A DNA stretch of 20,565 bases, taken from positions 1-20,565 of the forward strand of contig CALEYZ010000168.1 in the NCBI GenBank assembly GCA_937928195.1. Reading direction: 5' to 3'. The position numbers and the translations under genes were made by a program. This DNA comes from an uncultured Limnohabitans sp. (GTDB taxonomy: Bacteria > Pseudomonadota > Gammaproteobacteria > Burkholderiales > Burkholderiaceae_C). Positions 7,656 through 15,307 of this stretch are shown here, one piece after another. The number at the start of each line of letters is the position of its first letter. The stretch's first letter is position 1. Under the pieces are notes generated by a model. The model searched no databases. It was not told the origin of the DNA and saw only the letters and a list, made by a program, of their open reading frames with translations.

Positions 7656-9176
7656 TCAGTTCCAGGAAACAGCCGCCATGTCATTGGCAAAAATAGGCGA
7701 GCTGGACCACAAGCCCTTCAAGCCTTTTTTGTACACAGCCGTGTTGGTGGCGTTGAACAAGAAAACGTTGACAGCATCGTTGGCAATCATGCGCTGCATG
7801 TCACCGAACAACTTGGTGCGGTCTTTGGCGCCTGTGGTGGCCGAGTGCTTGGCAGCCAAATCACGGAATGCTTTGCTGTCATAGCCCCAGTAGTAATTGG
7901 GGTTGGCATAGGCCATGTAATCGAGTGGTTCAACGTGGTTGATGACGGTGAGGTCAAAGTTGCCTTTGAAGGTGCCGCCCAGCCATTGGGCCCATTCGAC
8001 GTTTTCAATTTTGGCCACAATGCCAACCTTGGCCAACTGCGCTGCCAAGATCTCGCCACCTTTGCGGGCATAGGGTGGGGGTGGCAAAGTGAGTGTGACG
8101 TTCAACGGTGTTTGCACACCGGCTTCTTTCAGCAAAGCTTTGGCTTTTTCTGGGTCAAACGCATACTGGCCGGTCAGGTCGACATAGCCGGCATCGGTGG
8201 GCGCCATGTGGCTGCCGATGGGTTTGGCCAAGCCTTCAAAGACGCCATCGATGAAGGCTTTCTTGTCGATGGCATGTGACAAGGCGCGGCGCACGCGCAC
8301 ATCGTCAAAGGGTTTCTTTTTGTTGTTGATGGTCATGATGCCTTTGCCAGCGGTGCTGCCCAACTCGACCACAAAGCGCTTGTCGGTTTGGAATTGCTTC
8401 AGGCTTTGGGGCGACTGGAAGCGAGGCATGCCATCGATGTCACCCGCCAACAGCGCGGCCACTTGGGCCGATGCATCGTTGATGAAACGGAAGGTGACTT
8501 TTTTGAGTTTGACGTTGGCCGCATCGCGGTAGCCGTCCCACTTGGTCAAGGTGACGGCGGTGCCTTTGGCCCAGTTGTCCAATTTGTAAGGGCCTGTGCC
8601 GATGGGCTTGGTGGCCGCGGCATCGGCAGAGTTGGGGTGCAAGATGACGGCAGTGTTCTCACCCATGCGGAACACGAAATTGCCATCGGGGTTGGTGAGC
8701 ACCAAGACCACGGTGTGGGCATCGGGGGTGGAGATGTGCGCAATGTTGCTGAACACTGCGCCTTTTGCTTTGTTGGTGCTCTTCTCGGCTTTGGCGCGCT
8801 CGAAGCTGAACTTCACGGCAGCAGAATCAAAGGCGGAACCGTCTTGGAACTTGACGCCTTTGCGCAATTTGAATGTGAAGGCTTTGCCGTCGGCGTCCAT
8901 GGTCCAGCTTTCAGCCAACAAAGGCGTGACCGAACCATCGGGGTTGATCTTGGTGAGGCCTTCCAAGATGTTGTAGTGCACCACTTCACCAATGGCAGCG
9001 GCTGGCGCTGTGGTGGGGTCTAGGCTGGTGGGCTCCAAAATCATGCCGATGACGGCAGTGTCTTTTTTAGATTGGGCGTGTGCTGCAGGGTTGACGAGCA
9101 TCATGCTGGCCGCAGCAATCAGGGCCAGACCGAATTGGCCCAACTGGCGTCGCGTTGAACGAGGTACTTGTGTCAT
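7656..9176 (-). CDS. ABC transporter periplasmic substrate-binding protein, family 5 (dipeptide/oligopeptide type), 506 aa
   Basis: This is the solute receptor of the importer encoded just upstream. An N-terminal signal peptide is clear: basic STRRQ (about residues 7-11), a hydrophobic core, and AHA|Q as a likely signal peptidase I site near residue 34. The twin arginine makes Tat export possible but not proven. The mature part begins with the family 5 pattern (MILEPTSLDP, then YNILEGL and LAESW), continues with FKLRKGVKFQDGSAFD, and includes GTGPYKL and VRRALSHAIDK, all typical of DppA/OppA/GsiB-like receptors. The frame is open six codons further upstream, but the ATG at 9176 was chosen because a strong AAGGAG lies six bases before it. 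Which peptide or peptide-like compound it binds cannot be read from the sequence. It sits 21 bases after the ATPase gene, consistent with higher expression of the receptor. Confidence 0.93.
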   Translation of the reverse strand: MTQVPRSTRRQLGQFGLALIAAASMMLVNPAAHAQSKKDTAVIGMILEPTSLDPTTAPAAAIGEVVHYNILEGLTKINPDGSVTPLLAESWTMDADGKAFTFKLRKGVKFQDGSAFDSAAVKFSFERAKAEKSTNKAKGAVFSNIAHISTPDAHTVVLVLTNPDGNFVFRMGENTAVILHPNSADAAATKPIGTGPYKLDNWAKGTAVTLTKWDGYRDAANVKLKKVTFRFINDASAQVAALLAGDIDGMPRFQSPQSLKQFQTDKRFVVELGSTAGKGIMTINNKKKPFDDVRVRRALSHAIDKKAFIDGVFEGLAKPIGSHMAPTDAGYVDLTGQYAFDPEKAKALLKEAGVQTPLNVTLTLPPPPYARKGGEILAAQLAKVGIVAKIENVEWAQWLGGTFKGNFDLTVINHVEPLDYMAYANPNYYWGYDSKAFRDLAAKHSATTGAKDRTKLFGDMQRMIANDAVNVFLFNATNTAVYKKGLKGLWSSSPIFANDMAAVSWN

Positions 9177-9182
9177 GAAAAA

Positions 9183-9188
9183 CTCCTT
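9183..9188 (-). promoter_or_regulatory. Strong ribosome binding site of the ABC binding-protein gene
   Basis: The minus strand reads AAGGAG here, followed by six bases and the ATG at 9176. This match to the 16S rRNA tail decides the start in favour of 9176 over the upstream in-frame ATG codons at 9191-9194. Confidence 0.75.
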
Positions 9189-9197
9189 CATCAAAAA

Positions 9198-10040
9198 TTA
9201 GACAGGGTGTTGAAATGCGGGTGCGGCCATGCCGGGAATGGCGGCCAACAAAGCTTGGGTGTAGGGGTGCTGGGCGTTTTGAAAAATGGCTTCTGACGCG
9301 CCTGCTTCCACCACGTGTCCGTGCTGCAAAACGATCACATCGTCGCACATCAGGTTCACAACTGCAAGGTCATGGCTGACAAACAGATAGCTCAAACCCA
9401 AGCGGTCTTGCAGGTCCATCATGAGGTTCAAAACCTGAGCCTGCACTGACACGTCCAAAGCACTGACAGGTTCATCGGCCACAATCAAAGACGGCCTTGT
9501 GATCAGTGCGCGGGCAATGGCAATGCGCTGACGCTGGCCGCCAGAGAATTCATGCGGATATTTGTCGAGGTCTGATGCGCGCAAGCCCACTTCCACGAGC
9601 GCTTGCGCCGCACGGTCTTTCAAATCTTGCTGGCTGAGCGATTGGCCCGATGCGCTGTGCACCGTGCTGTGCAGCGGTTCGGCCACGATGCGCAAAATCT
9701 TTTGGCGCGGATCGAGCGAGCCATAAGGATCTTGAAAGACCATTTGGAATTCACTGCGTGCGGCGCGCAATTGACTCTGAGGCAATGCGTTCAGGTCTTG
9801 CCCTTTGAACACGACCTTGCCTTCAGTTGGTTTTTCAAGTGCCATGACCAAACGGGCCAGTGTCGATTTGCCAGAACCCGACTCACCCACAATGCCCAAA
9901 CTTTTGCCTGCGCGCAATTGAAAACTCACATCGTGCAAAGCTTGAAGGTGGCCCGCTTTGGAAAATACGCTGGACTTGGGCAAAGCGTATTGCTGGCTGA
10001 CATGTTGGACGTCCAACAACACTTGAGCGGCCGTGTTCAT
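9198..10040 (-). CDS. ABC transporter ATP-binding protein, DppF/OppF type, 280 aa
   Basis: This is the second ATPase of a peptide-type importer. Motifs in order are Walker A GESGSGKST (residues 52-60), the Q-loop Gln103 in VFQDP, signature FSGGQRQR (165-172), Walker B LIVADEP (185-191) and the H-loop His223 in SHD. The C-terminal HPYTQALLAAIP is the usual start of the oligopeptide-transporter tail, but the tail is short and has no cysteine cluster, as in many DppF-like subunits. The frame is open upstream to 10073. The ATG at 10040 was chosen because it forms an ATGA overlap with the stop of the other ATPase gene. It acts at the inner face of the cytoplasmic membrane, pairing with the neighbouring ATPase to power the two permeases. 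Confidence 0.93.
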   Translation of the reverse strand: MNTAAQVLLDVQHVSQQYALPKSSVFSKAGHLQALHDVSFQLRAGKSLGIVGESGSGKSTLARLVMALEKPTEGKVVFKGQDLNALPQSQLRAARSEFQMVFQDPYGSLDPRQKILRIVAEPLHSTVHSASGQSLSQQDLKDRAAQALVEVGLRASDLDKYPHEFSGGQRQRIAIARALITRPSLIVADEPVSALDVSVQAQVLNLMMDLQDRLGLSYLFVSHDLAVVNLMCDDVIVLQHGHVVEAGASEAIFQNAQHPYTQALLAAIPGMAAPAFQHPV

Positions 10041-11068
10041 GCTGACACCTCCAAGTGCTGCCACTTGGGGCAACGTACCCAGTGGTCTGTTGCGTTGGGG
10101 GCACTGCTTGTATGGTTTGGAGGCGTCACCTGTTCAAGCTGTGGCAAGGATTGACGGCAGCTGTCCTCTGCATAAGCACAGCGGTCGGCAAAAGCACACC
10201 CCTTAGGCCAGTTGAAAATTTCTGGCACATTGCCCGGAATGGTTTGCAGTCGAGTGCCACGCTTCAAACCCAGCTGTGGACGTGCCGCAAACAGCCCTTG
10301 TGTGTAGGGGTGTGCGCGTTGCGCAAACAGCGCTTCGGTGCTGGCACTTTCCACCACCGCGCCGCCGTACATCACCATCACACGCTCCACTTGATCGCGC
10401 ATGAGCCCTAAGTCATGGCTGATCAGCAGCAGGCCCATGCCGTCTTCGGCCACCAGTTGGCGAATCAAGTTCAGCACTTCTTTTTGCACCGTCACATCGA
10501 GTGCGGTGGTGGGTTCGTCTGCAATCAAGATGTCGGGTTGACAGGCCAGCGCAATGGAAATCATCACGCGTTGTCGTTGGCCACCAGAGAGTTGGTGCGG
10601 ATACGCATCGAGGCGTTCTTTGGCACGTGGCAGTTGCACACGTTCTAGCAATTCAAGTGCTCGCGCTTTGGCACGGCTCAAGTCCATGCCTTGGTGCAAT
10701 TGCAGCGGTTCCGCAATTTGTTTCCAAATGGGATGCAGTGGGTTGAGCGCCGTCATGGGCTCTTGAAAAATCATGGCCATGCGCGCGCCGCGCATTTGGC
10801 ACAGGTCGGCCTCGTTCAATTGCGTGAGGTCGGTGCCATTCAATTCAATGGCACCCGATACGTTGGCGCGTTCGGGCAGCAAACCCATCACGGCCAAAGC
10901 CGTGAGCGATTTGCCGCAGCCACTCTCGCCAATCAGACCCAAAGTGTCGCCGCGTTGCATTTCAAAATTCACACCGCGCAAAGCTTCTAGATGGCCATGC
11001 GCTGTTTGCAGGGCCACGCGCAAGTCGCGCACGGACAGCAAGGGTGCAGTGGGATGGTACTGTTTCAT
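10037..11068 (-). CDS. ABC transporter ATP-binding protein, DppD/OppD type, 343 aa
   Basis: This is the first ATPase of the peptide importer. Walker A is GESGCGKS (residues 47-54), Q-loop Gln102 is in IFQEP, the signature is LSGGQRQR (160-167), Walker B is ILIADEP (180-186) and the H-loop His218 is in ISHD. The C-terminal oligopeptide/dipeptide transporter domain (from HPYTQGLFAARP) contains cysteines 291, 297, 304 and 333 in a C-x5-C-x6-C-x28-C pattern. In DppD-type subunits such a cluster is known to hold an iron-sulfur centre, so one is likely here. The gene begins nine bases after the permease stop and ends in an ATGA overlap with the next ATPase. Substrate range is set by the binding protein, not by this subunit. 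Confidence 0.94.
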   Translation of the reverse strand: MKQYHPTAPLLSVRDLRVALQTAHGHLEALRGVNFEMQRGDTLGLIGESGCGKSLTALAVMGLLPERANVSGAIELNGTDLTQLNEADLCQMRGARMAMIFQEPMTALNPLHPIWKQIAEPLQLHQGMDLSRAKARALELLERVQLPRAKERLDAYPHQLSGGQRQRVMISIALACQPDILIADEPTTALDVTVQKEVLNLIRQLVAEDGMGLLLISHDLGLMRDQVERVMVMYGGAVVESASTEALFAQRAHPYTQGLFAARPQLGLKRGTRLQTIPGNVPEIFNWPKGCAFADRCAYAEDSCRQSLPQLEQVTPPNHTSSAPNATDHWVRCPKWQHLEVSA

Positions 11069-11077
11069 GCGCTTCGC

Positions 11078-11902
11078 TTATCGCGCCCTCGACAAACGGG
11101 GGTCGAGCAAGTCACGCAGACCGTCTCCCATCAAATTGAGGCCCAGCACGGCCAAGGCAATGGCCACTCCCGGGTACACCGCCAACATGGGCGCTTGGAA
11201 CATTTGCGATTGCGCTTCGTTCAGCATGCGGCCCCAGCTGGGGTTGGGCGGTTGGGTGCCCAGGCCCAAGTACGACAAAGCCGCTTCAGCCAAGATGGCA
11301 ATGGCAAATTGAACCGTGGCTTGCACAATCAGCACGCTGGCCACATTGGGCAACACATGTTCCCACGTGATGGCCCATTTGGTTTTGCCGGCGGCTCTGG
11401 CGGCCAAGGTGTAGTCTCGTGTCCATACCGCATTGGCGGCGCCGCGTGTGATGCGAGCAAACACCGGAATGTTGAAAATGCCAATGGCCGTGATGCTGAC
11501 CACCAAGCCAGGTCCATAAATGGACGTGAGCAAAATGGCCGACAGCAAAGCGGGAAACGCAAAGGTGAAATCGGCGACACGCATCACCACTTCTTCCACC
11601 CAGCCCCGTTTGGCAGAGGCCAACAGCCCCAACGGCACGCCCACGCCCAGTCCAATGCCGACGGCGATGAAACCCACCAACAAAGAGTTTTGACTGCCAA
11701 CCAACAACAGCGAGGCAATGTCACGGCCCAAGCTGTCGGTGCCAAACCAATGCTGCGCGCTGGCTGCGGCCAGTTTGTTGGGAATGTCGATGTCGCCCAC
11801 TGGGTAGGGCGACCAGAACAAAGACACGAAGGCGCTGAGCACCAACAGGCTGACCAAGAGCGCGCCGGCGACAAAGCTGGGGTGCTTGAAGGCACGCTTC
11901 AT
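11078..11902 (-). CDS. ABC transporter permease, DppC/OppC type, 274 aa
   Basis: This is an inner-membrane permease subunit with a binding-protein-dependent transport domain. An N-terminal hydrophobic segment (about residues 11-30) is followed by the conserved periplasmic block HWFGTDSLGRD (about 51-61) that marks DppC/OppC proteins. Several more membrane segments follow. The EAA loop that docks the ATPase is seen as ARAAGKTKWAITWEHVLPN, and SYLGLGTQPPNPSWG and DPRLSRAR near the end are also family hallmarks. The start overlaps the stop of the other permease (11899-11902), and the product should form the transmembrane channel with it. Confidence 0.94.
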   Translation of the reverse strand: MKRAFKHPSFVAGALLVSLLVLSAFVSLFWSPYPVGDIDIPNKLAAASAQHWFGTDSLGRDIASLLLVGSQNSLLVGFIAVGIGLGVGVPLGLLASAKRGWVEEVVMRVADFTFAFPALLSAILLTSIYGPGLVVSITAIGIFNIPVFARITRGAANAVWTRDYTLAARAAGKTKWAITWEHVLPNVASVLIVQATVQFAIAILAEAALSYLGLGTQPPNPSWGRMLNEAQSQMFQAPMLAVYPGVAIALAVLGLNLMGDGLRDLLDPRLSRAR

Positions 11903-12867
11903 GGGGCAGCCCCCCCTGATTTCAAGCGCGGGTCAATCCATGCGTACAACAAGTCAATCAAAAAGTTGATCAAGATCACCATGGCCGACAGCAGCATGAC
12001 GACATCGCGCACCACAATCAAATCGCGGTTGGCAATGGCCTGAAAAATCAGGCGGCCAATGCCCGGCAACACAAAGACGTTTTCAATCACGATGGCGCTG
12101 GTGATGAGGTTGCCAAATTGCAAACCCATGACCGTGACCACCGGAATCATGGCATTGCGCAGCACATGGCCCCACAGAACTTGTTGCTTGGACAAACCTT
12201 TGGCGCGGGCGGTGCGCACATAGTCTTCCGACATGGCTTCAATCACGGCCGAGCGAGTGACCCGCGTGAGAATGGCCGTTTGCACTGCGGCCAAAGCCAT
12301 GGCCGGCAAAATCAAAGCAGAGAAACCCGCCCACAAACCACCGCCATCGTCTTCCGACCAGCCTGGAAATCCACCCGCACTGACCCATTGCAATTGCACC
12401 GCAAACAACAAGATGAGCAAAATGGCCAACCAAAAATTGGGCAAGGCCAAACCAATTTGGCTGAGCGTCATCACGCCTACATCGCCGGCGGTGTTTTGTT
12501 TGGAGGCGGCATAAAGGCCCAGGCACAAAGCCATCAGCACGGTGATGCTCATGGCCATGACCGCCAAGGGCAGGGTAACGTGCATGCGCTCCAGCATGAG
12601 CTGGGCTGTGGGAGTGTCGTAGGAGATGCTGATGCCAGATTGGCCTTGAAGCAGGCCGCCCGTCCATTGCAGATAGCGGGCCAGGGCAGGTTGGTTCAGT
12701 CCCAACTTTTCTTCCATGGCTGCCAATGATTCAGGGGTGGCGGTCTCACCCAAAATAACCTGTGCCGCATTGCCCGGCAACCATTCAAGCACCCCAAACA
12801 CCACGACCGAGGTGACCGCCAACGTGACGAAAAAACTGAGCAAGCGTTGGAGCACAAATGACGACAC
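11899..12867 (-). CDS. ABC transporter permease, DppB/OppB type, 322 aa, GTG start
   Basis: This is the first gene of the importer operon. The protein shows an N-terminal membrane segment (FVLQRLLSFFVTLAVTSV), the DppB/OppB pattern LGLNQPALARYLQW, about five further hydrophobic segments, and the EAA loop YVRTARAKGLSKQQVLWGHV with RNAMIPVVT after it. YAWIDPRLKSG at the end is typical of the family. There is no ATG at the right place. The start is read as GTG at 12867 because an AAGGA ribosome binding site lies six bases upstream and the protein then begins directly at the first membrane segment. It is divergent from the NylC-like gene, with less than 90 bases between their starts. Confidence 0.92.
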   Translation of the reverse strand: MSSFVLQRLLSFFVTLAVTSVVVFGVLEWLPGNAAQVILGETATPESLAAMEEKLGLNQPALARYLQWTGGLLQGQSGISISYDTPTAQLMLERMHVTLPLAVMAMSITVLMALCLGLYAASKQNTAGDVGVMTLSQIGLALPNFWLAILLILLFAVQLQWVSAGGFPGWSEDDGGGLWAGFSALILPAMALAAVQTAILTRVTRSAVIEAMSEDYVRTARAKGLSKQQVLWGHVLRNAMIPVVTVMGLQFGNLITSAIVIENVFVLPGIGRLIFQAIANRDLIVVRDVVMLLSAMVILINFLIDLLYAWIDPRLKSGGAAP

Positions 12868-12950
12868 GCGTTATCCTTGTGACTTCAGGGTTTGCGATCT
12901 GTCGGCCATGAGGGCCTGAACGGATGGGTGCATTGATAAAGGTTTTTCAA
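12868..12950. promoter_or_regulatory. Divergent intergenic region between the importer operon and the NylC-like gene
   Basis: These 83 bases must hold the transcription start signals for both directions, or signals lying partly inside the flanking genes. I found no convincing -35/-10 pair on either strand. A GGCC-ATGAG-GGCC short dyad lies at about 12904-12916. AAAGG at about 12938-12942 can serve as the ribosome binding site for the plus-strand gene. The two genes are likely co-regulated because of their closeness, but no operator is evident. Confidence 0.4.
12874..12878 (-). promoter_or_regulatory. Ribosome binding site supporting the GTG start of the first permease gene
   Basis: The minus strand reads AAGGA, followed by six bases and the GTG at 12867. 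It is the main evidence for the non-ATG start. Confidence 0.6.
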
Positions 12951-14030
12951 ATGACATCTCAGAACATTGTAATCACCCGATTGAGCGAAAGAGCCAACCC
13001 GCACTACGGCAGCATTGCGGACATTGCCGGATTGCACTTGGGTCACTTTACGTCTAGTCAACGCTTAACAGGCTGCTCCGTGGTGCTGGCGCCGCAAGGG
13101 GCTGTGGGCGGTGTGGACGTTCGCGGTGCAGCACCCGGCACCCGCGAAACCGACTTGCTCGACCCCAGCAATTTGGTCGACAAGGTGCATGCGGTGCTGT
13201 TGTCCGGTGGCAGCGCCTTTGGTTTGGATGCCGCCAGTGGCGTGATGCGTTGGTTGGACGAGCGCAACATGGGCTTTCAAACGGGTCATGGCTGTGTGCC
13301 TATCGTGCCGGCGGCCGTGTTGTTCGATTTGCCCATGGTGCGCGAAGGCGACAACCCCAAGGTTCGGCCCGATGCCGCTGCAGGCTATGCCGCTTGCGAT
13401 GATGCGGTGTATCAAAAACCTTTGTCTGCTAGCGCCATGCGCTCCATGGTGCCGCCCATGTCGGGCAATGTCGGCGCTGGTGCCGGTGCCGCAGTCGGCA
13501 AGTTGTTTGGTTTGCAACGTGCCATGAAGGGCGGCATTGGACATGCCTTGGTGCGTGTTGGCCCCTGGCAGGTTGGCGCCATGGTGGCGTGCAATGCGGT
13601 GGGGGATGTGATCGACCCTGTGTCGGGTCAGGTATTGGCTGGTGCACGCACCGCCGATGGCACGCGTTTGCTCAACACACAGCAAGCTTTGCTGGCCGGA
13701 CAAACAGCCGCCACGCCCATGGCGGGCACCAACACCACCATTGGTGTGGTGGCCACCAATGCCACCTTGAACAAGGCACAAGCCAAGCGCTTGGCCATGA
13801 GTGCGCACGATGGTTTTGCGCGCAGCATCCGGCCTGCGCATACCACCCTGGACGGAGACACTTTGTTTGCCATGGCCACCTGCGCAGAGACTGCGCCGGC
13901 CGACATGATGCTGCTGACGGTGATGGCCGCGGAGGCCACAGCCCAAGCCACCGTGAACGCCATCTTGTTTGCCAATGGCGTTCACAGTTTGAAGGGCTAT
14001 TTGCCTTCAGCTTTAGAACTTAACCCTTGA
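12951..14030 (+). CDS. P1/S58 family N-terminal-nucleophile hydrolase, NylC-like, 359 aa
   Basis: Family members (DmpA aminopeptidase, BapA, NylC) cut themselves into two chains, and the new N-terminal Ser or Thr becomes the amide-hydrolysing nucleophile. Numbering from the ATG at 12951, the cleavage block GTNTTIGVVATN places the predicted cut between Asn261 and Thr262. NylC, the endo-type 6-aminohexanoate oligomer hydrolase, is cut between Asn266 and Thr267. The other NylC catalytic residues also have counterparts: Lys184 (VGKLFG), Asn215 (ACNAVGDVID), and Asp301 and Asp303 (LDGDTLFA). SGGSAFGLDAASGV matches the N-terminal chain. No signal peptide is visible. The alternative ATG at 12924 would add nine residues. 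12951 is preferred for its AAAGG spacing and for a length close to NylC (355). The natural substrate may be a peptide, beta-peptide or other linear amide. It is divergent from a peptide importer. Confidence 0.9.
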   Translation: MTSQNIVITRLSERANPHYGSIADIAGLHLGHFTSSQRLTGCSVVLAPQGAVGGVDVRGAAPGTRETDLLDPSNLVDKVHAVLLSGGSAFGLDAASGVMRWLDERNMGFQTGHGCVPIVPAAVLFDLPMVREGDNPKVRPDAAAGYAACDDAVYQKPLSASAMRSMVPPMSGNVGAGAGAAVGKLFGLQRAMKGGIGHALVRVGPWQVGAMVACNAVGDVIDPVSGQVLAGARTADGTRLLNTQQALLAGQTAATPMAGTNTTIGVVATNATLNKAQAKRLAMSAHDGFARSIRPAHTTLDGDTLFAMATCAETAPADMMLLTVMAAEATAQATVNAILFANGVHSLKGYLPSALELNP

Positions 14031-14073
14031 ATGAATGGGTTAGCGAGACGCTCATCTTTCAAAACGAGTTGCT

Positions 14074-15234
14074 TTATTCCACGCTGAAGGTGAGGCCGGC
14101 GTGTGACTGCAAACGGGCGATGAGCGCATGGCCCATGGCTGAAGCAGGCGTCCAGAAACCGCCCTGGGTGTTAGTGGCATCTTTCAACAAACAGATGGCC
14201 GCTTCGGCAATCATTTTGGAGGTGCTGCCGTAGCCTGGGTCGCGGTCGCCCTTGACACTGACTTGGACCGATTGACCTTGTTCATTGGTGGCAATGAACA
14301 ACACGTCGTAGCTGCCCGCTTCACGCTCGGCCTTGGAGGGGCCTTCGCCGGGTTTGAGCTTGTCTTCACTCATGCTCTTGTCTTGCGCAATGGCGTTGGC
14401 AATGGCCTCGCCTTTTTCGCCAGGGCCTGTGACGATCATTTCGTCGTACACAAAATCGGAGCCCCACACATGCTTCATCAAAAAGTTGGAGCGGTGCACG
14501 TTGCGGGTGTTGATGGTGGCCATGATGAAGGGGGCAACCCACACACCCATGACTTCGTCCAGCATGGGCTTGTGGCCAGTTGGTTGCTTGGGGCCTTCAA
14601 AACCGGGTGTAAGCGAGAAGGGATTTTTGAGCAAGTCAATGACGCCAGGTTGCGTGGCTGCAGCGGCCATGGTGGCTTTGAAGCTGGCAGCAGTGCCACC
14701 CGAGAAGGTGCCCTTCATTTTGCGCACACGGCCGCGCACGCGAGGTGCCGGTTTGCCAAAGCGCTGGGTCATTTCGGCTTGTGCCATGAACACGCCCAAG
14801 TCGAAGGGGCTGGAATCAAAGCCGCAAGAGAAGACCAGGCGTGCACCACTTTTTTCTGCAGCCGCTTGGTGCTGGTCAATCATGTGGCGCATCCACGCAG
14901 GCTCGCCGCACAAGTCAACATAGTCCACGCCTGATTCAGCGCAGGCTTTGACCAATTCGTTGCCGTACAGCTGGTAAGGGCCCACGGCAGAAATGACCAA
15001 TCGGGTGCGCGACATGAGTGATTTCAAAGATGCTTCGTCGCTGCTTTCAATGACCACCAAAGGCGTGGTGGCAGGTGCGCCAATTTCGTCGCGCACAGCT
15101 TGGAGTTTGTCCATGCTACGGCCACCCATGGCCCATTTGAGACCTGTGTCAGTGCGGGTTAGCAAATATTCGGCAATGAGGCGGCCCGTGAAGCCAGTGG
15201 CGCCGTGCACCACGATGTCAAATTCTTTGGTCAT
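14074..15234 (-). CDS. Saccharopine dehydrogenase-like NAD(P)-dependent oxidoreductase / trans-acting enoyl reductase family, 386 aa
   Basis: The N-terminus has an NAD(P)-binding Rossmann motif, VVHGATGFTGRLIAEYLL (about residues 8-25). GGRSMDKL and VISAVGPYQLYGNELV follow, then the conserved YVDLCGEPAW and SCGFDSSPFDLG blocks. This is the pattern of the saccharopine dehydrogenase NADP-binding family that includes mycobacterial trans-acting enoyl reductases. The reaction of proteobacterial members is mostly unknown, and reduction of an unsaturated acyl or lipid substrate is only a guess. The frame is open 40 codons upstream, but the ATG at 15234 was chosen because the Rossmann strand starts there and the upstream part resembles non-coding sequence. 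It follows the chromate transporter gene by 73 bases on the same strand, and may share its transcript or have its own promoter. Confidence 0.83.
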   Translation of the reverse strand: MTKEFDIVVHGATGFTGRLIAEYLLTRTDTGLKWAMGGRSMDKLQAVRDEIGAPATTPLVVIESSDEASLKSLMSRTRLVISAVGPYQLYGNELVKACAESGVDYVDLCGEPAWMRHMIDQHQAAAEKSGARLVFSCGFDSSPFDLGVFMAQAEMTQRFGKPAPRVRGRVRKMKGTFSGGTAASFKATMAAAATQPGVIDLLKNPFSLTPGFEGPKQPTGHKPMLDEVMGVWVAPFIMATINTRNVHRSNFLMKHVWGSDFVYDEMIVTGPGEKGEAIANAIAQDKSMSEDKLKPGEGPSKAEREAGSYDVLFIATNEQGQSVQVSVKGDRDPGYGSTSKMIAEAAICLLKDATNTQGGFWTPASAMGHALIARLQSHAGLTFSVE

Positions 15235-15307
15235 GAGATACCTGTAGGAGAAAACGGCAGAGGTTACCGCTGGAATTGAAAGTTCCCTGTCGCCTTGGGG
15301 ATGTGCC

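Noticed and set aside
13065..13985. Open frame of about 300 codons antisense to the NylC-like gene
   Set aside because: It is rich in His, Gly and Gln with no motif, and the sense gene has all its catalytic residues. It is a by-product of GC-rich third codon positions.
14021..14042. Inverted repeat TAACCC/GGGTTA at the end of the NylC-like gene as a terminator
   Set aside because: The stem is only six base pairs with a ten-base loop, overlaps the stop codon, and is not followed by a T run.
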